DNA of 36,697 nucleotides, taken from CAZOBJ01 sp964577825. GTDB lineage: Bacteria; Planctomycetota; SZUA-567; JAFGNG01. Position 1 is the first letter of the stretch. Each line of letters begins with the position of its first letter. The translations under genes were made by a program, and so were the position numbers. The notes beneath the pieces are model-generated. The model saw nothing but the letters and a program-made list of their open reading frames with translations. It made no database searches and had not been told where the DNA came from. Where the stretch lies: the NCBI GenBank assembly GCA_964577825.1, contig CAZOBJ010000025.1:1-36697 (forward strand), written 5' to 3'. Below, in pieces: positions 24,690 to 33,439 of this stretch.

Positions 24690-24719
24690 CGCCTCGGCTC
24701 TAAGGTTGGAGGCCTTGCC

Positions 24720-25478
24720 ATGGCCGCACGGTTCCAGGGACGGGTCGCGCTGGTCACAGGCGCCGCGCGGGGCATGGGCCGCGCCTGCGCGCAGGCGTTC
24801 GCGCGCGAGGGGGCGCGGGTGGCCGCGCTCGACCTGGACGAGGCCGGCCTGGACGCGCTTGCGCGCGAGGTCGCCGGGGACGGCGGCGTGGCCCGGGCGT
24901 TCGCCTGCGACGTGACCGAGGCGGGGCGCGTGCGCCGGACCGTGGACGCGGTGGTCGCGGCCTTCGGCGGGGTGGACGTGCTCGTGAACAATGCGGGCGT
25001 GCTGCGCACCACCACGCCCGCCGAGCGCATCGACGAGGCGGAGTGGGACCTCGTGACGGCTGCGAACCTGCGCGGCCCGTTTCTTGTGAGCAAGGCGGTC
25101 CTGCCCCTGTTGCGCGCGCGCGGCCGGGGCCGGATCGTGAACCTGTCGAGCTCCGCGGGCCGCAGCACCAGCGAATTGGGCGGGGCCCACTACACGGCCA
25201 GCAAGGCGGGGCTCTTGGGCCTGACCCGGCACCTGGCCCGCGAGTACGGGCCGCACAACATCACGGTGAACGCCGTGTGCCCGGGCCTGGTGGACACGCC
25301 CATGATCCATGAGCACGCCGACGAGGCGCGGCTGGCCTATTGGCGCGGGCAGATCCCGGCCGGCCGGTTCGCCACGCCCGCGGAGGCGGCCGAGCTCGTG
25401 CTCTTTCTGGCCTCGGACGCGGCCGCGTACATCAACGGCGCGAGCATCGATTTGAACGGAGGAAGCCTGCTCCTCTGA
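24720..25478 (+). CDS. Short-chain dehydrogenase/reductase (SDR)
   Basis: The 252-residue protein is a classical SDR: GAARGMG at 14-20, NNAGV at 90-94, Ser143-Ser145 and Tyr158-x3-Lys162, with a C-terminal INGASIDLNGG. GGAGG lies 6 nt before the ATG. It lies 28 nt upstream of kbl and is probably co-transcribed with it. In most bacteria the partner of kbl is a zinc-dependent or extended-SDR threonine 3-dehydrogenase. Whether this short SDR supplies 2-amino-3-oxobutyrate is untested; it may act on an unrelated hydroxy acid. Confidence 0.88.
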   Translation: MAARFQGRVALVTGAARGMGRACAQAFAREGARVAALDLDEAGLDALAREVAGDGGVARAFACDVTEAGRVRRTVDAVVAAFGGVDVLVNNAGVLRTTTPAERIDEAEWDLVTAANLRGPFLVSKAVLPLLRARGRGRIVNLSSSAGRSTSELGGAHYTASKAGLLGLTRHLAREYGPHNITVNAVCPGLVDTPMIHEHADEARLAYWRGQIPAGRFATPAEAAELVLFLASDAAAYINGASIDLNGGSLLL

Positions 25479-25506
25479 TCCAACGCGTACGCCAGGAGGA
25501 CCTGCC

Positions 25507-26700
25507 ATGAGCCCCCAATCCCCGGACCGGACCGGCGCGATGAAGGCCGCGCTCGAGGAGATCCGTCACAGCGGCCTGTACAAGGAAGAGCGCGTGCTCG
25601 CCGGGCCGCAGCGCGCGCGCGTGGCCCTGCAGGACGGGCGCGAGGTCCTGAACCTGTGCGCGAACAACTACCTGGGCCTGGCCGACCATCCCGAGATCGT
25701 GCGCGCGGCCAAGGACGCGCTCGACCGATGGGGGTACGGGCTCTCGAGCGTGCGGTTCATCTGCGGCACCCAGACCGTGCACAAGGAGCTCGAGCGCCGC
25801 CTGGCCGAGTTCCTGTGCACGGACGACGCGATCCTGTACACCTCGTGCTTCGACGCGAATGGCGGCCTGTTCGAGACCCTGCTCACCGACCGGGACGCGG
25901 TCCTCAGCGACGAGCTCAACCACGCCAGCATCATCGACGGCATCCGGCTGTGCAAGGCGCGCCGCCTGCGCTACAAGACGAACGACATGGCCGATCTGGA
26001 GGCGCGCCTCCAGGAGGCGGGCGCCGCGCGGGTGCGGCTCATCGCCACGGACGGGGTGTTCAGCATGGACGGGGCCATCGCGCGGCTGGACGCGATCTGC
26101 GACCTGGCCGACCGGTACGACGCGCTGGTGATGTTTGACGACTCGCACGCGGTGGGGTTCCTCGGCGACCAGGGCCGGGGCACGCACGAGTACCGCGGGG
26201 TCCTGGACCGCGTGGACATCATCACCGGCACCCTGGGCAAGGCCCTGGGCGGGGCCACGGGCGGGTACACGGCCGGCCGCCAGGCGGTGGTCGACCTCTT
26301 GCGCCAGCGGTCGCGGCCGTACCTGTTCTCGAACACCGTGGCTCCGTGCGTGGTGGCCGCGGGGCTGAAGGCTCTGGACTTCATCCAGCAAAGCGGCGCG
26401 CTGCGAGAGAAGCTCTTCGAGAACACCCGGTACTTTCGCGCCCAGATGGCCGCGCGCGGGTTCGACATCCCCGAAGGCGGGCACCCGATCGTGCCCATCA
26501 TGCTGGGCGAGGCCGCGCTCGCGCAGGACATGGCCGCGCGCCTGTTGGACCGGGGCGTGTACGTGGTGGGGTTCTTCTACCCCGTGGTGCCCAAGGGCGC
26601 GGCGCGCATCCGGGTGCAGGTCTCGGCCGCGCACTCCCGCGAGGACCTGGACTTCGCGGTCCAGGCCTTTGACGAGGTGCGCCGCGCGGCGGGCCGGTGA
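25507..26700 (+). CDS. kbl: Glycine C-acetyltransferase (2-amino-3-ketobutyrate CoA ligase)
   Basis: The 397-residue protein has nearly the length of E. coli Kbl (398). It has the alpha-oxoamine synthase pattern: CANNYLGLADHP near 51-62, GYGLSSVRFICGTQ near 76-89, DDSHAVGFLG with Asp211/Asp212 and His214, and the PLP lysine in GTLGKALGGA (Lys245). Kbl cleaves 2-amino-3-oxobutyrate with CoA to glycine and acetyl-CoA (or the reverse) in threonine degradation. AGGAGGA precedes the ATG. Its family relatives (BioF, HemA, SPT) share these motifs, but ICGTQ and the overall length favour Kbl. It is followed by a 389-nt repeat-filled gap. Confidence 0.9.
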   Translation: MSPQSPDRTGAMKAALEEIRHSGLYKEERVLAGPQRARVALQDGREVLNLCANNYLGLADHPEIVRAAKDALDRWGYGLSSVRFICGTQTVHKELERRLAEFLCTDDAILYTSCFDANGGLFETLLTDRDAVLSDELNHASIIDGIRLCKARRLRYKTNDMADLEARLQEAGAARVRLIATDGVFSMDGAIARLDAICDLADRYDALVMFDDSHAVGFLGDQGRGTHEYRGVLDRVDIITGTLGKALGGATGGYTAGRQAVVDLLRQRSRPYLFSNTVAPCVVAAGLKALDFIQQSGALREKLFENTRYFRAQMAARGFDIPEGGHPIVPIMLGEAALAQDMAARLLDRGVYVVGFFYPVVPKGAARIRVQVSAAHSREDLDFAVQAFDEVRRAAGR

Positions 26701-27089
26701 CCGCAGACCGGCGCGACGCCGGAGAGGCAGACGAGCGCTCTCCGGTTCCCTCCCCCTTCGGGGGAGGGCTAGGGAGAGGGAGAGAACGGAGGCAGCCGCG
26801 GTCCCTCACCCTTACCCTCTCCCGGGGGGGAGAGGGAACAAAGGCTGCGCACTTGGTTGCGCGTTGGCGGGGGCTTCGGTACGTTCGCCTGTCGCCCAGC
26901 GTGCGCGCAGGAGCGCGAACACAACGGCGCCCCCCACCCCGGGCCTCCGCCGGGGGGAAGAGGGAGACGAGCGCTCTCCGGTTCCCTCCCCCTTCAGGGG
27001 AGGGCTAGGGAGAGGGAGAGGTAGCCGGCGGCCGCCGTGCACGCGGCAGCGGTTACGTTTCGCACGGGCCTTCAGAAAGGAACCGACGC
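26701..27089. repeat. Intergenic region filled with two palindromic repeat families
   Basis: No gene is seen in these 389 nt. Two 54-nt copies of a type-B element (26731-26784 and 26967-27020) differ at one base; each contains CCCTCCCCCTTC and GGGGAGGG arms followed by CTAGGGAGAGGG. Between them is a longer type-A element (26803-26868) with a CCTCTCCC/GGGAGAGG hairpin and a tail ending in GGTTGCGCGTTGGCG. The sulfatase ribosome-binding site (AGAAAGGA, 27074-27081) is just downstream. No convincing promoter was found. Confidence 0.85.
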
Positions 27090-28702
27090 ATGCCACGACG
27101 ACCGAACATCCTGTGGATCATGACCGACGAGCAGCGCGCGGACACCCTGGGCTGCTATGGGAACGCCTGGGCGCGCACGCCCAACGTGGACCGCCTGGCC
27201 GCGGGCGGGGTGACCTTCGACTGCGCCATCGTGCAGAACCCGGTGTGCGTGCCCTCGCGCGTGTCCATGCTCGCGAGCCGGTACGCGCGCACCGTGGGCA
27301 CGATGCGCAATATCGACCGCCTGGACACCCGGGGCCTCGTGTTCCTGCCCGAGGTCCTGTTCCAGGCCGGGTACGAGACGCTCAACATCGGGCGCATCGA
27401 CTGCCTGCGCGGCCGGGTGGACCGCCGCCGCCAGGAGGGCATGGTCGGGTTCTACGGGGGGCACATGGGCAAGGCGCGCAGACCGGCCCTGAGTACCTTC
27501 CGTCCCGAGCTCACGGGCCCGGAGCGGGCTCAGGCCCTGGGCGTCACCTGGCCGCCCGCGGACCGGGAGGTCGGGGCCAGGACGCGCGAGCGGGTGATGC
27601 TCTACGGCACGTACCCCGGACCCGTGGCCGACACGCTCGAAGCGATCCACACGGACATGGCCATCGACTATTTGCAGACGCGCACGGACGACCGGCCGTT
27701 CTTCCTGCGCGTCTCGCACCTGAGCCCGCACACCCCGGTGCTGCCGCCCGCGCCCTTTGACCGGCTCTACACGCCCGACCAGGCCCGCGTTGCGGACCCG
27801 CCCGCGGAGGCGCTCGCGCGCAAGAGCTCGGCCGAACGCGCGCATCGGGACCTCTTCCACCTCGACCGAGCGTCCGAGGACGTGCGCGCGCGCTACCGGG
27901 CGCACTACTACGGACTCGCCGCGCACGTGGACGGCCAGGTGGGCCGCCTCCTGGACGCGCTGCGCGACCTTGGCCTCGAACAGGACACCGTGGTCGTGTA
28001 CAACACCGACCACGGCAGCATGGTCGGCCAGATGGGGGGGCTCGTCACCAAGGGGCCGTTCGACTACGACCACACGAACCGGGTGCCTCTGCTCCTCTCC
28101 TGGCCGGGCACGCTGCCCGCGGGCGCGCGCGTGGCCGACCCCGTGGAGATGGTGGACCTGTATCCCACGCTCCTCGGGCTGGCCGGCGTGGACGCGCCCT
28201 CGGGCCTGCACGGCATGGACCTCGGTCCGGTGGTGCGCGGCCGGGCCCCGGGCCGGGACGCGGCCTTCAGCGAGGGCGGGGACGGCAACCCCGACCGGCC
28301 CGACTCCCCGGGCATGCGCTACACCGTGCGCACGCGCACGCACAAGCTGACCGCGTATCCGGCGCTGGGCCAAGGCGTGCTCTACGACCTGGCGGCCGAT
28401 CCTCAGGAGATCGACAACCGGTTCGACGACCCGGCCCTGGCCGAGGTGCGCGCCGCGCTCCTGGGCCGGATCCTNNNNNNNNNNNNNNNNNNNNNNNNNN
28501 NNNNNNNNNNNNNNNNNNNNNNNNNNNNNNNNNNNNNNNNNNNNNNNNNNNNNNNNNNNNNNNNNNNNNNNNNNGGTTCGACGACCCGGCCCTGGCCGAG
28601 GTGCGCGCCGCGCTCCTGGGCCGGATCCTCGACTGGCTCGAGCAGTACCCGGGCAAGGACTGGTGCACGGATCGCGCGGGCGTGGCGCGGCTCGCGGGCT
28701 GA
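27090..28702 (+). CDS. Sulfatase (type I, Cys-type active site), interrupted by an assembly gap
   Basis: The protein has NILWIMTDEQ with metal-binding Asp13, the sulfatase signature CVPSR at 53-57 whose cysteine is converted to formylglycine, and NTDHGSMVG near 308-316. The C-terminal region ends with LAADPQEIDNRFDDP, as in many sulfatases. A 100-N gap (28475-28574) is flanked by an identical 55-nt stretch on both sides; as written this breaks the frame. If one copy and the N run are removed, the frame continues to TGA at 28700-28702, giving 485 residues, a usual sulfatase size. No signal peptide is seen, so it is probably cytoplasmic. The substrate is unknown. No clear maturation-enzyme gene is next to it. 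Confidence 0.9.
28475..28574. other. Assembly gap (100 N) inside the sulfatase gene
   Basis: Exactly 100 N. The 55 nt at 28420-28474 are repeated exactly at 28575-28629. An exact 55-nt overlap is what remains when a k=55 de Bruijn assembly scaffolds two contigs that should be merged. Collapsing the duplicate restores an intact sulfatase. Confidence 0.95.
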
Positions 28703-28726
28703 GGCCAGGGACGCGGAGAGACCCCA

Positions 28727-29737
28727 TTGCGCAAGCGGCGCATCGTGCTCACCATCGGCGACCCGGCGGGCGTGGGCCCGCAGATCGTGGTCAAGGCCCT
28801 GTCCCGGCCCGAGGTGCGCAAGCGCGCGCGGTTCCTGGTGCTGGGCAACCGGCGGGTGCTGGCCGAGGCGGCCGAGCGCCTACAGGTGGCCCTGCCGCTG
28901 CGCGTGTTGGCAAGGGACGCGGCCCCGGCCTGGGAAGAGGAGCCCGCGCTCCAGGAGGTCGACCGCCTGGGCGCGGCGCCGCTCTTGCCCGGTCGGTCGG
29001 GCGCGCGCACGGGCCGGGCGAGCCTGGCCTACCTTCTGCACGCCTTGCACCTGTGCCTGGAGAACCGAGCCGACGCCATGGTCACCGGGCCCGTGAGCCC
29101 CGCGGCCCTGCAACAGGCCCGGTGCCGGTACCCGGGGCACACCGAGCTGTTGGCCGACCTCACCAATGCGGAGAAGGCAGTCCTCGCCGCGGTCCACGGC
29201 CCCCTGCGCGTGGCGCTTGTGAGCGGGCATACGACGCTCGCCGCGGTGCCGCAGATGGTGACCCGGGGCGAGGTCTTTGCCACGATCCTCATCACCTATC
29301 GGGCGCTGCGCGAAGGCCTGGGCCTCAAGCGCGCGCGCATCGGGGTGCTGTGCCTCAACCCCTGCGCGGGCGCGCAGGCGCCGCCCGGGTCCGAGGAGCA
29401 GCGCCACTTGCGCCCGGCCGTGGAGGAGGCCGTGCGCAAAGGCGTGCCCTGCGAGGGACCCCTGTCCGTGGACCAGGGGTTCGCGCGCATGCGCGCGGGC
29501 GCGCTGGACGCGGTGGTGGCCATGTACCACGACCAGGGCATCGGGCCCTTCCAGGTGCTCGCCCCGGACGCGGGCGCGGAGCTCACCCTGGGCCTGCCGG
29601 TCGTGCGTACGGGCGTGCTGCACGGTCCGGACTTCGCCGCCGCGAGCGGGACAGCGGCCAGCGACCGGTCCCTGTGCGACGCGATCGACCTGGCCGTGCG
29701 CCTGGCGCGCGCGCGGGCCCTGGGGGCCGCGCGGTGA
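28727..29737 (+). CDS. pdxA: PdxA-like 4-hydroxythreonine-4-phosphate dehydrogenase (atypical)
   Basis: The 336-residue protein starts at TTG 28727, with GGAGAG 6 nt upstream. PdxA motifs are present: TIGDPAGVGPQI at 9-20, PGHTELLA at 136-143 (His138) and MYHDQGIGP at 266-274. PdxA oxidises 4-phosphohydroxy-L-threonine in pyridoxal phosphate synthesis and needs a metal ion. Two other family signatures are altered: NPHAGE is NPCAGA here (211-216) and the RTSVDHGTA segment is RTGVLHGPD. The enzyme may therefore act on a related hydroxy acid phosphate, as in the PdxA2 group. Gene order pdxA-rsmA with a GTGA overlap matches the conserved arrangement in proteobacteria. Confidence 0.85.
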   Translation: MRKRRIVLTIGDPAGVGPQIVVKALSRPEVRKRARFLVLGNRRVLAEAAERLQVALPLRVLARDAAPAWEEEPALQEVDRLGAAPLLPGRSGARTGRASLAYLLHALHLCLENRADAMVTGPVSPAALQQARCRYPGHTELLADLTNAEKAVLAAVHGPLRVALVSGHTTLAAVPQMVTRGEVFATILITYRALREGLGLKRARIGVLCLNPCAGAQAPPGSEEQRHLRPAVEEAVRKGVPCEGPLSVDQGFARMRAGALDAVVAMYHDQGIGPFQVLAPDAGAELTLGLPVVRTGVLHGPDFAAASGTAASDRSLCDAIDLAVRLARARALGAAR

Positions 29738-30663
29738 GCCCGCGCGGCACGGGCGAACGCCTGGCCCACCTGCGTGCGCAGTTCGCGGCCCGGGGCATCC
29801 GGCCCCTGCGCAGCCGCGGGCAGCACTTTCTCCTGGACCCGAATCTGTTGGCCGCCCTGTGCCGGGACGCCGACCTCGGCGCGCAGGACCTGGTGCTGGA
29901 GGTGGGCGCGGGCAGCGGGTGGCTCACGGAAGCGATGCTGGCCGCGGGCGTGCGTGTGGTTGCCGTGGAGGTCGACCGCGGGCTGGCCGCGCTCGTGCGC
30001 GAGGCGGTGGGCGCGCATCCGCGCTGCGAGCTCGTGGAGGCGGACATCCTGGCGGGCAAGCACCGGCTCGACGAGCGCGTGCTCGGTGCGCTCGATCGGT
30101 GGGCCGCAGACGCGCCCCATGCGCGGCTGAAGACCGTGAGCAACCTGCCCTATTCGGTGGCGAGCCCCTTTGTGGCGAACCTGTGCGCTGACCCGCGAGC
30201 CTGGTCGACGGCCGTCTTGATGGTCCAGCAGGAAGTCGCCGAACGGCTGACCGCCGCGCCCGGGGGCCGCTCCTACGGGACGCTCAGCGTCGCCGTGCGC
30301 CTGGCCTGCGACCGCGTGGAGCGGGTGCGTACCGTGCCCGCGCGGGTCTTCTGGCCCCGGCCGCAGGTGGAAAGCGCGGTGGTGCGTCTGCATGTTCTCT
30401 GCGCGCGCGCGCGCGCGGCCGTTCCCTGGGCCGCCGTGCGCGAGGTGGCCGGCGCGGTCTTTCGCGCGCGGCGCAAGACCCTGCGCAACGCGCTGCGCGG
30501 CCTTGTATCGGATGAGCCCGCCCGTACACTGGACGCGCGGCTCGCGGACCTGGGGCTCGACCCCGGCGCGCGCGGCGAGGGCCTGGCGCCGGAGGACTTC
30601 CTGCGCCTGGCGCGCGCGTTCGCGTCCGACGATCCGTCCGCCCTCCCTCCGGGAGGGGGTTAG
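29734..30663 (+). CDS. rsmA: 16S rRNA (adenine1518-N6/adenine1519-N6)-dimethyltransferase
   Basis: The 309-residue protein has GQHFLLDPNLL (30-40), motif I VLEVGAGSG (54-62), EADIL near 102-106 and the catalytic NLPYS at 137-141, all hallmarks of RsmA/KsgA. It dimethylates two adenines in the loop of 16S rRNA helix 45 during small-subunit assembly. GTG 29734 overlaps the pdxA stop codon by four bases. The reading frame ends inside a palindromic repeat (TAG at 30661-30663), so the last few residues (LPPGGG) come from the repeat rather than from a conserved C-terminus. The rest of the protein is complete, so function should be retained. Confidence 0.93.
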   Translation: MSPRGTGERLAHLRAQFAARGIRPLRSRGQHFLLDPNLLAALCRDADLGAQDLVLEVGAGSGWLTEAMLAAGVRVVAVEVDRGLAALVREAVGAHPRCELVEADILAGKHRLDERVLGALDRWAADAPHARLKTVSNLPYSVASPFVANLCADPRAWSTAVLMVQQEVAERLTAAPGGRSYGTLSVAVRLACDRVERVRTVPARVFWPRPQVESAVVRLHVLCARARAAVPWAAVREVAGAVFRARRKTLRNALRGLVSDEPARTLDARLADLGLDPGARGEGLAPEDFLRLARAFASDDPSALPPGGG

Positions 30664-31048
30664 GAGAAGGGACGGAAGGAGGGCGAGCGTCTTCCCTCAC
30701 CCTCACCCTCTCCCGGGGGGAGAGGGAACAAAGGCCGCGCGCCCGGTTGCGCGTTGACGAGTGTCCCGCCACGGTCCGCATATGGCCTGGCGAACAGGAC
30801 GGGCCGCCTGCGTGTCCCCTCCCCCTCCGGGGGAGGGCTAGGGAGAGGGAGAAGGACGCGCGTCCCGTCGCCCCGTTTTGTGGGGCTAGTGAGGTGAGAA
30901 GAGTGGCGCTCCAGTCCCCGCTCTCTCCGGGAGGGGCTAGGGGCAGGGACGGAAGGAGGGCGAGCGCGGTCCCTCACCCTCACCCTCTCCCGGGGGGAGA
31001 GGGAACGAAGGCCGCGCGCCTGGTTGCGCGTTGACGACGGAGACGCTG
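30664..31048. repeat. Intergenic region of repeated palindromic elements (direct repeat of 92 nt, period 277)
   Basis: No gene is seen. A 92-nt segment at 30669-30760 recurs at 30946-31037, offset 277 nt, with only a handful of differences. Each copy contains GGGACGGAAGGAGGGCGAGCG, then the type-A hairpin (CCCTCACCCTCACC with CCTCTCCCGGGGGGAGAGG) and the tail GGTTGCGCGTTGACG. A type-B element lies between them (about 30815-30851) and others precede each copy. The second copy ends 11 nt before the LRR gene's ATG. Confidence 0.88.
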
Positions 31049-31999
31049 ATGCGTTGCGGCTGGCTGTGCATTGCACTGGGGGTGGTCGCCGTCCTCGTGT
31101 GCGCGGACGCGGCGCGCGCGGCGGAGGCAAGCGCTGTGCAGCTTCCCGCGCCCGTGCGCGAGGCTGCAGCGCGCGCGTGCGACACCGAGCCGCAGGCCCT
31201 CACGCCCGCGGACCTGGCCGGGCTGCGCGCGCTGTCCGTGCCCAACGCCGCGATCGAGGGCCTGGATTGGGTGGAACAGTTTCCCGCGCTGCGCAGCCTG
31301 GACCTGGAGCACTGCTGGCGCGTGCGCGACCTTACGCCGCTGGCCGGGCTCGACCACCTCCAGGCCCTGGACCTGAGCAGCACAGCGGTCACGGATCTCA
31401 CGCCTCTCAAGGGGCTTTCCCGCGTGCGCCGTGTGGAGCTGCGCCATACCGAGATCGACGACCTCACCCCGCTCGCGGACCTTGTCGGTCTCGAGCACCT
31501 GGACCTGCACGGCACCGAGGTCGCGGACCTCGTGCCCCTGCGCGGGCTCACGAACCTGGAGTGGCTGGATCTCGGCGAGACCCCGTTCCAGGACGTGGCG
31601 CCCCTGCGCGGGCTCGTGCGCATGCGCCATCTGTGCCTGTCAGGCCGGCGCATCTATAAGATCGGGGCGATCGGGAACATGACCGAGCTCAGGCACCTGG
31701 ACCTCAGCGACATGTCCATCTTCCACCTGGGTCTGGTCGAACCCATGCGCAAGCTCCAGGTCCTGGACGCGAGCGGCAACCGGTGGATCGACGACCTGCG
31801 CCCGCTGGCGGACAAGCGCGACCTGCGCGTGCTGCGCCTGCGGGGCACCAAGGTGCATGACCTGCGGCCGATCAAGGAGCTCTCCAAGCTCGAGGAGCTG
31901 GTCCTGCGCAGCCGGACCCTGCGCGGAGAGGAGGTGGACAGGCTCCAGGACTCCCTGCCGCCCATGCCCGTGGAGCCCGAGGACGCGGACGTGTTCTGA
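31049..31999 (+). CDS. Exported leucine-rich-repeat protein
   Basis: From ATG 31049 the protein has 316 residues; a TTG at 31031 in the same frame is less likely because ACGGAGA sits at a suitable distance from the ATG. The first 24 residues form a signal peptide (Arg, hydrophobic core, then AARA/AEAS as a likely cleavage site). The rest is about nine leucine-rich repeats of 22-23 residues with the pattern L-x2-L-x-L-x2-T-x-V-x-D-L-x-P-L, as in SDS22/internalin-type LRRs. Such folds mediate protein-protein binding. No catalytic domain, lipobox or membrane anchor is seen. It is probably periplasmic or secreted. The partner is unknown. Confidence 0.85.
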   Translation: MRCGWLCIALGVVAVLVCADAARAAEASAVQLPAPVREAAARACDTEPQALTPADLAGLRALSVPNAAIEGLDWVEQFPALRSLDLEHCWRVRDLTPLAGLDHLQALDLSSTAVTDLTPLKGLSRVRRVELRHTEIDDLTPLADLVGLEHLDLHGTEVADLVPLRGLTNLEWLDLGETPFQDVAPLRGLVRMRHLCLSGRRIYKIGAIGNMTELRHLDLSDMSIFHLGLVEPMRKLQVLDASGNRWIDDLRPLADKRDLRVLRLRGTKVHDLRPIKELSKLEELVLRSRTLRGEEVDRLQDSLPPMPVEPEDADVF

Positions 32000-32365
32000 C
32001 CCGCCGGGCGGTGCAGAAATCCGTCCACCCTGTCCGGAACGCCAAGTCCCTTCGAAAGAAGAACCTGCGTCCGCCACAAGCACGGTGCGGGCTGGGCGCG
32101 CGCCAGGCTGGAGCGACCGGCTCTTGCGAAACGCGGCCGCCCGAGGTACAAGCGGGGCCCGGCCGCGGCGGGGTTTCCGGGCGGGGTTGTGGACCCGGCC
32201 CCGGGGGCGGTCGATAAGCGGAAACGAGTCGCCGGGCGCCTCGTGCGTTCGGCCGGGCGTCGGCCCAGGCCGCGCGCCAGGATTGGGCCCAGCTCCTTGG
32301 CGCAGTCTCCAGAAGCCTCGCGCTCTGAGGCCTTGACGGAAGATCGACCCCGCAGGGACGAGCCC
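32000..32365. other. Intergenic region with no recognisable gene
   Basis: No open frame with sensible coding character and none of the palindromic repeats are present in these 366 nt. A short CCGCCGGGCGG inverted repeat directly after the LRR stop codon could weakly terminate transcription, but it lacks a U-tract. The 5' leader of the amidase gene, with a purine-rich AGGGACGAG before its ATG, occupies the end. I found no persuasive promoter. Confidence 0.6.
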
Positions 32366-33439
32366 ATGCACGGTTTGCGCACCTCGGTCCGGTTCGCCCT
32401 CCTGACAGGGATGCTCGTGGGCCTCACGCTCGCCGCGCGCGCAGGCGAGACCGACCGCGGCGAGGTCGCCCTGGCCCGCATCGCCCACGAGCGGAAGCTG
32501 ACCCTGCGCACGGACCGCGCCACCGACCGCCATGCCCTGACCGGCGACGACCTGGAGATCGTGCTGGTGCCGGGGCTTCCCGTCGTCACGGTGAACGGCA
32601 AGCGCCATGCGCTCGCCCGGGCCCCGCGCTTCCACGGCGGGGCGCTGGTGGTGCCCAGCGACCTGGTACGGTTCTTGCCCGACGCGTCGGCCGCGCAGGG
32701 CCGTACGGGGGCGCTGTCCACGGACGTGGTGGTGATCCTGGACCCCGGGCACGGCGGGCCGGACCCGGGCGCCCTGGCCGCGCGTGGCGTGCGCGAGAAG
32801 GACATCAACCTCGCCGTGGCCCTGCGCGTGCGAAAGCTCCTGCGCGCGCGGGGGGTGGAGGTGCGCATGACGCGCGCGGACGACTCGTTCCCGAGCCTGC
32901 GCGCGCGCGCGGAGCTCGCCAACCGAGTGCCCAACTCGATTTTCGTGAGCCTGCATGCGAACGCCGCCCCGGACCCGAGCTCGCACGGGGTCGAGACGTT
33001 CGTGCTCTCCGACCGGATCAGCGACGGATACCGCGCGCGGCGTGCGGCAAGCCGGTACACGGTCCAGACGCAGACCGGCGCGCCGGGCTACCACGGCGAG
33101 CGGCGCATCCTGGACCGCATGTGCCGCGACGCGCGGCGCGAGAGCGTGGACCTGGCCCATGCGATCCACAACCACGTGGTCTCGGCCACGGGCGATGTGG
33201 ACCGCGGGGTGCGCCAGGAGAACTTCCACGTGCTGCGCGAGAACTACTTCGCGCCCGCGGTGCTCGTGGAGATGGGGTTCCTCACTCATGCGGCCACCCG
33301 GCGGCGGCTGGTCACGAGCGCGTACCAGGACGGCATCGCTCGCGCGGTCGCCGACGGGATCTGCGCGTACCTCGCCGCGCACGAGCCCGCGGACCGCACC
33401 GCCTGGGCCGGGCCCGCGCCGCTCGCGCGGGCGCGGTAG
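32366..33439 (+). CDS. N-acetylmuramoyl-L-alanine amidase (Amidase_3), exported
   Basis: The 357-residue protein begins with a signal peptide (about 1-26, ending LAARAG). Residues 30-115 form an extra N-terminal domain with a VTVNGKRHAL segment. The Amidase_3 zinc domain follows: VVILDPGHGGPDPG (His129), Glu144 in REKDIN, VSLHAN (His197) and VEMGFLTH (Glu302). These are the zinc ligands and catalytic Glu of the family, which cuts the amide bond between MurNAc and L-alanine in peptidoglycan. It should act in the periplasm or outside the cell in cell separation or wall recycling. It stands alone, with repeat-rich DNA downstream. Confidence 0.92.
   Translation: MHGLRTSVRFALLTGMLVGLTLAARAGETDRGEVALARIAHERKLTLRTDRATDRHALTGDDLEIVLVPGLPVVTVNGKRHALARAPRFHGGALVVPSDLVRFLPDASAAQGRTGALSTDVVVILDPGHGGPDPGALAARGVREKDINLAVALRVRKLLRARGVEVRMTRADDSFPSLRARAELANRVPNSIFVSLHANAAPDPSSHGVETFVLSDRISDGYRARRAASRYTVQTQTGAPGYHGERRILDRMCRDARRESVDLAHAIHNHVVSATGDVDRGVRQENFHVLRENYFAPAVLVEMGFLTHAATRRRLVTSAYQDGIARAVADGICAYLAAHEPADRTAWAGPAPLARAR

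Noticed and set aside
28420..28629. True tandem duplication inside the sulfatase
   Set aside because: An exact 55-nt repeat bordering a 100-N run, and loss of frame if it is kept, are better explained by unmerged contig ends.
32000..32365. Promoter for the amidase gene from a TTGACG at about 32334
   Set aside because: There is no acceptable -10 box at 16-18 nt and the position is too close to the start codon.
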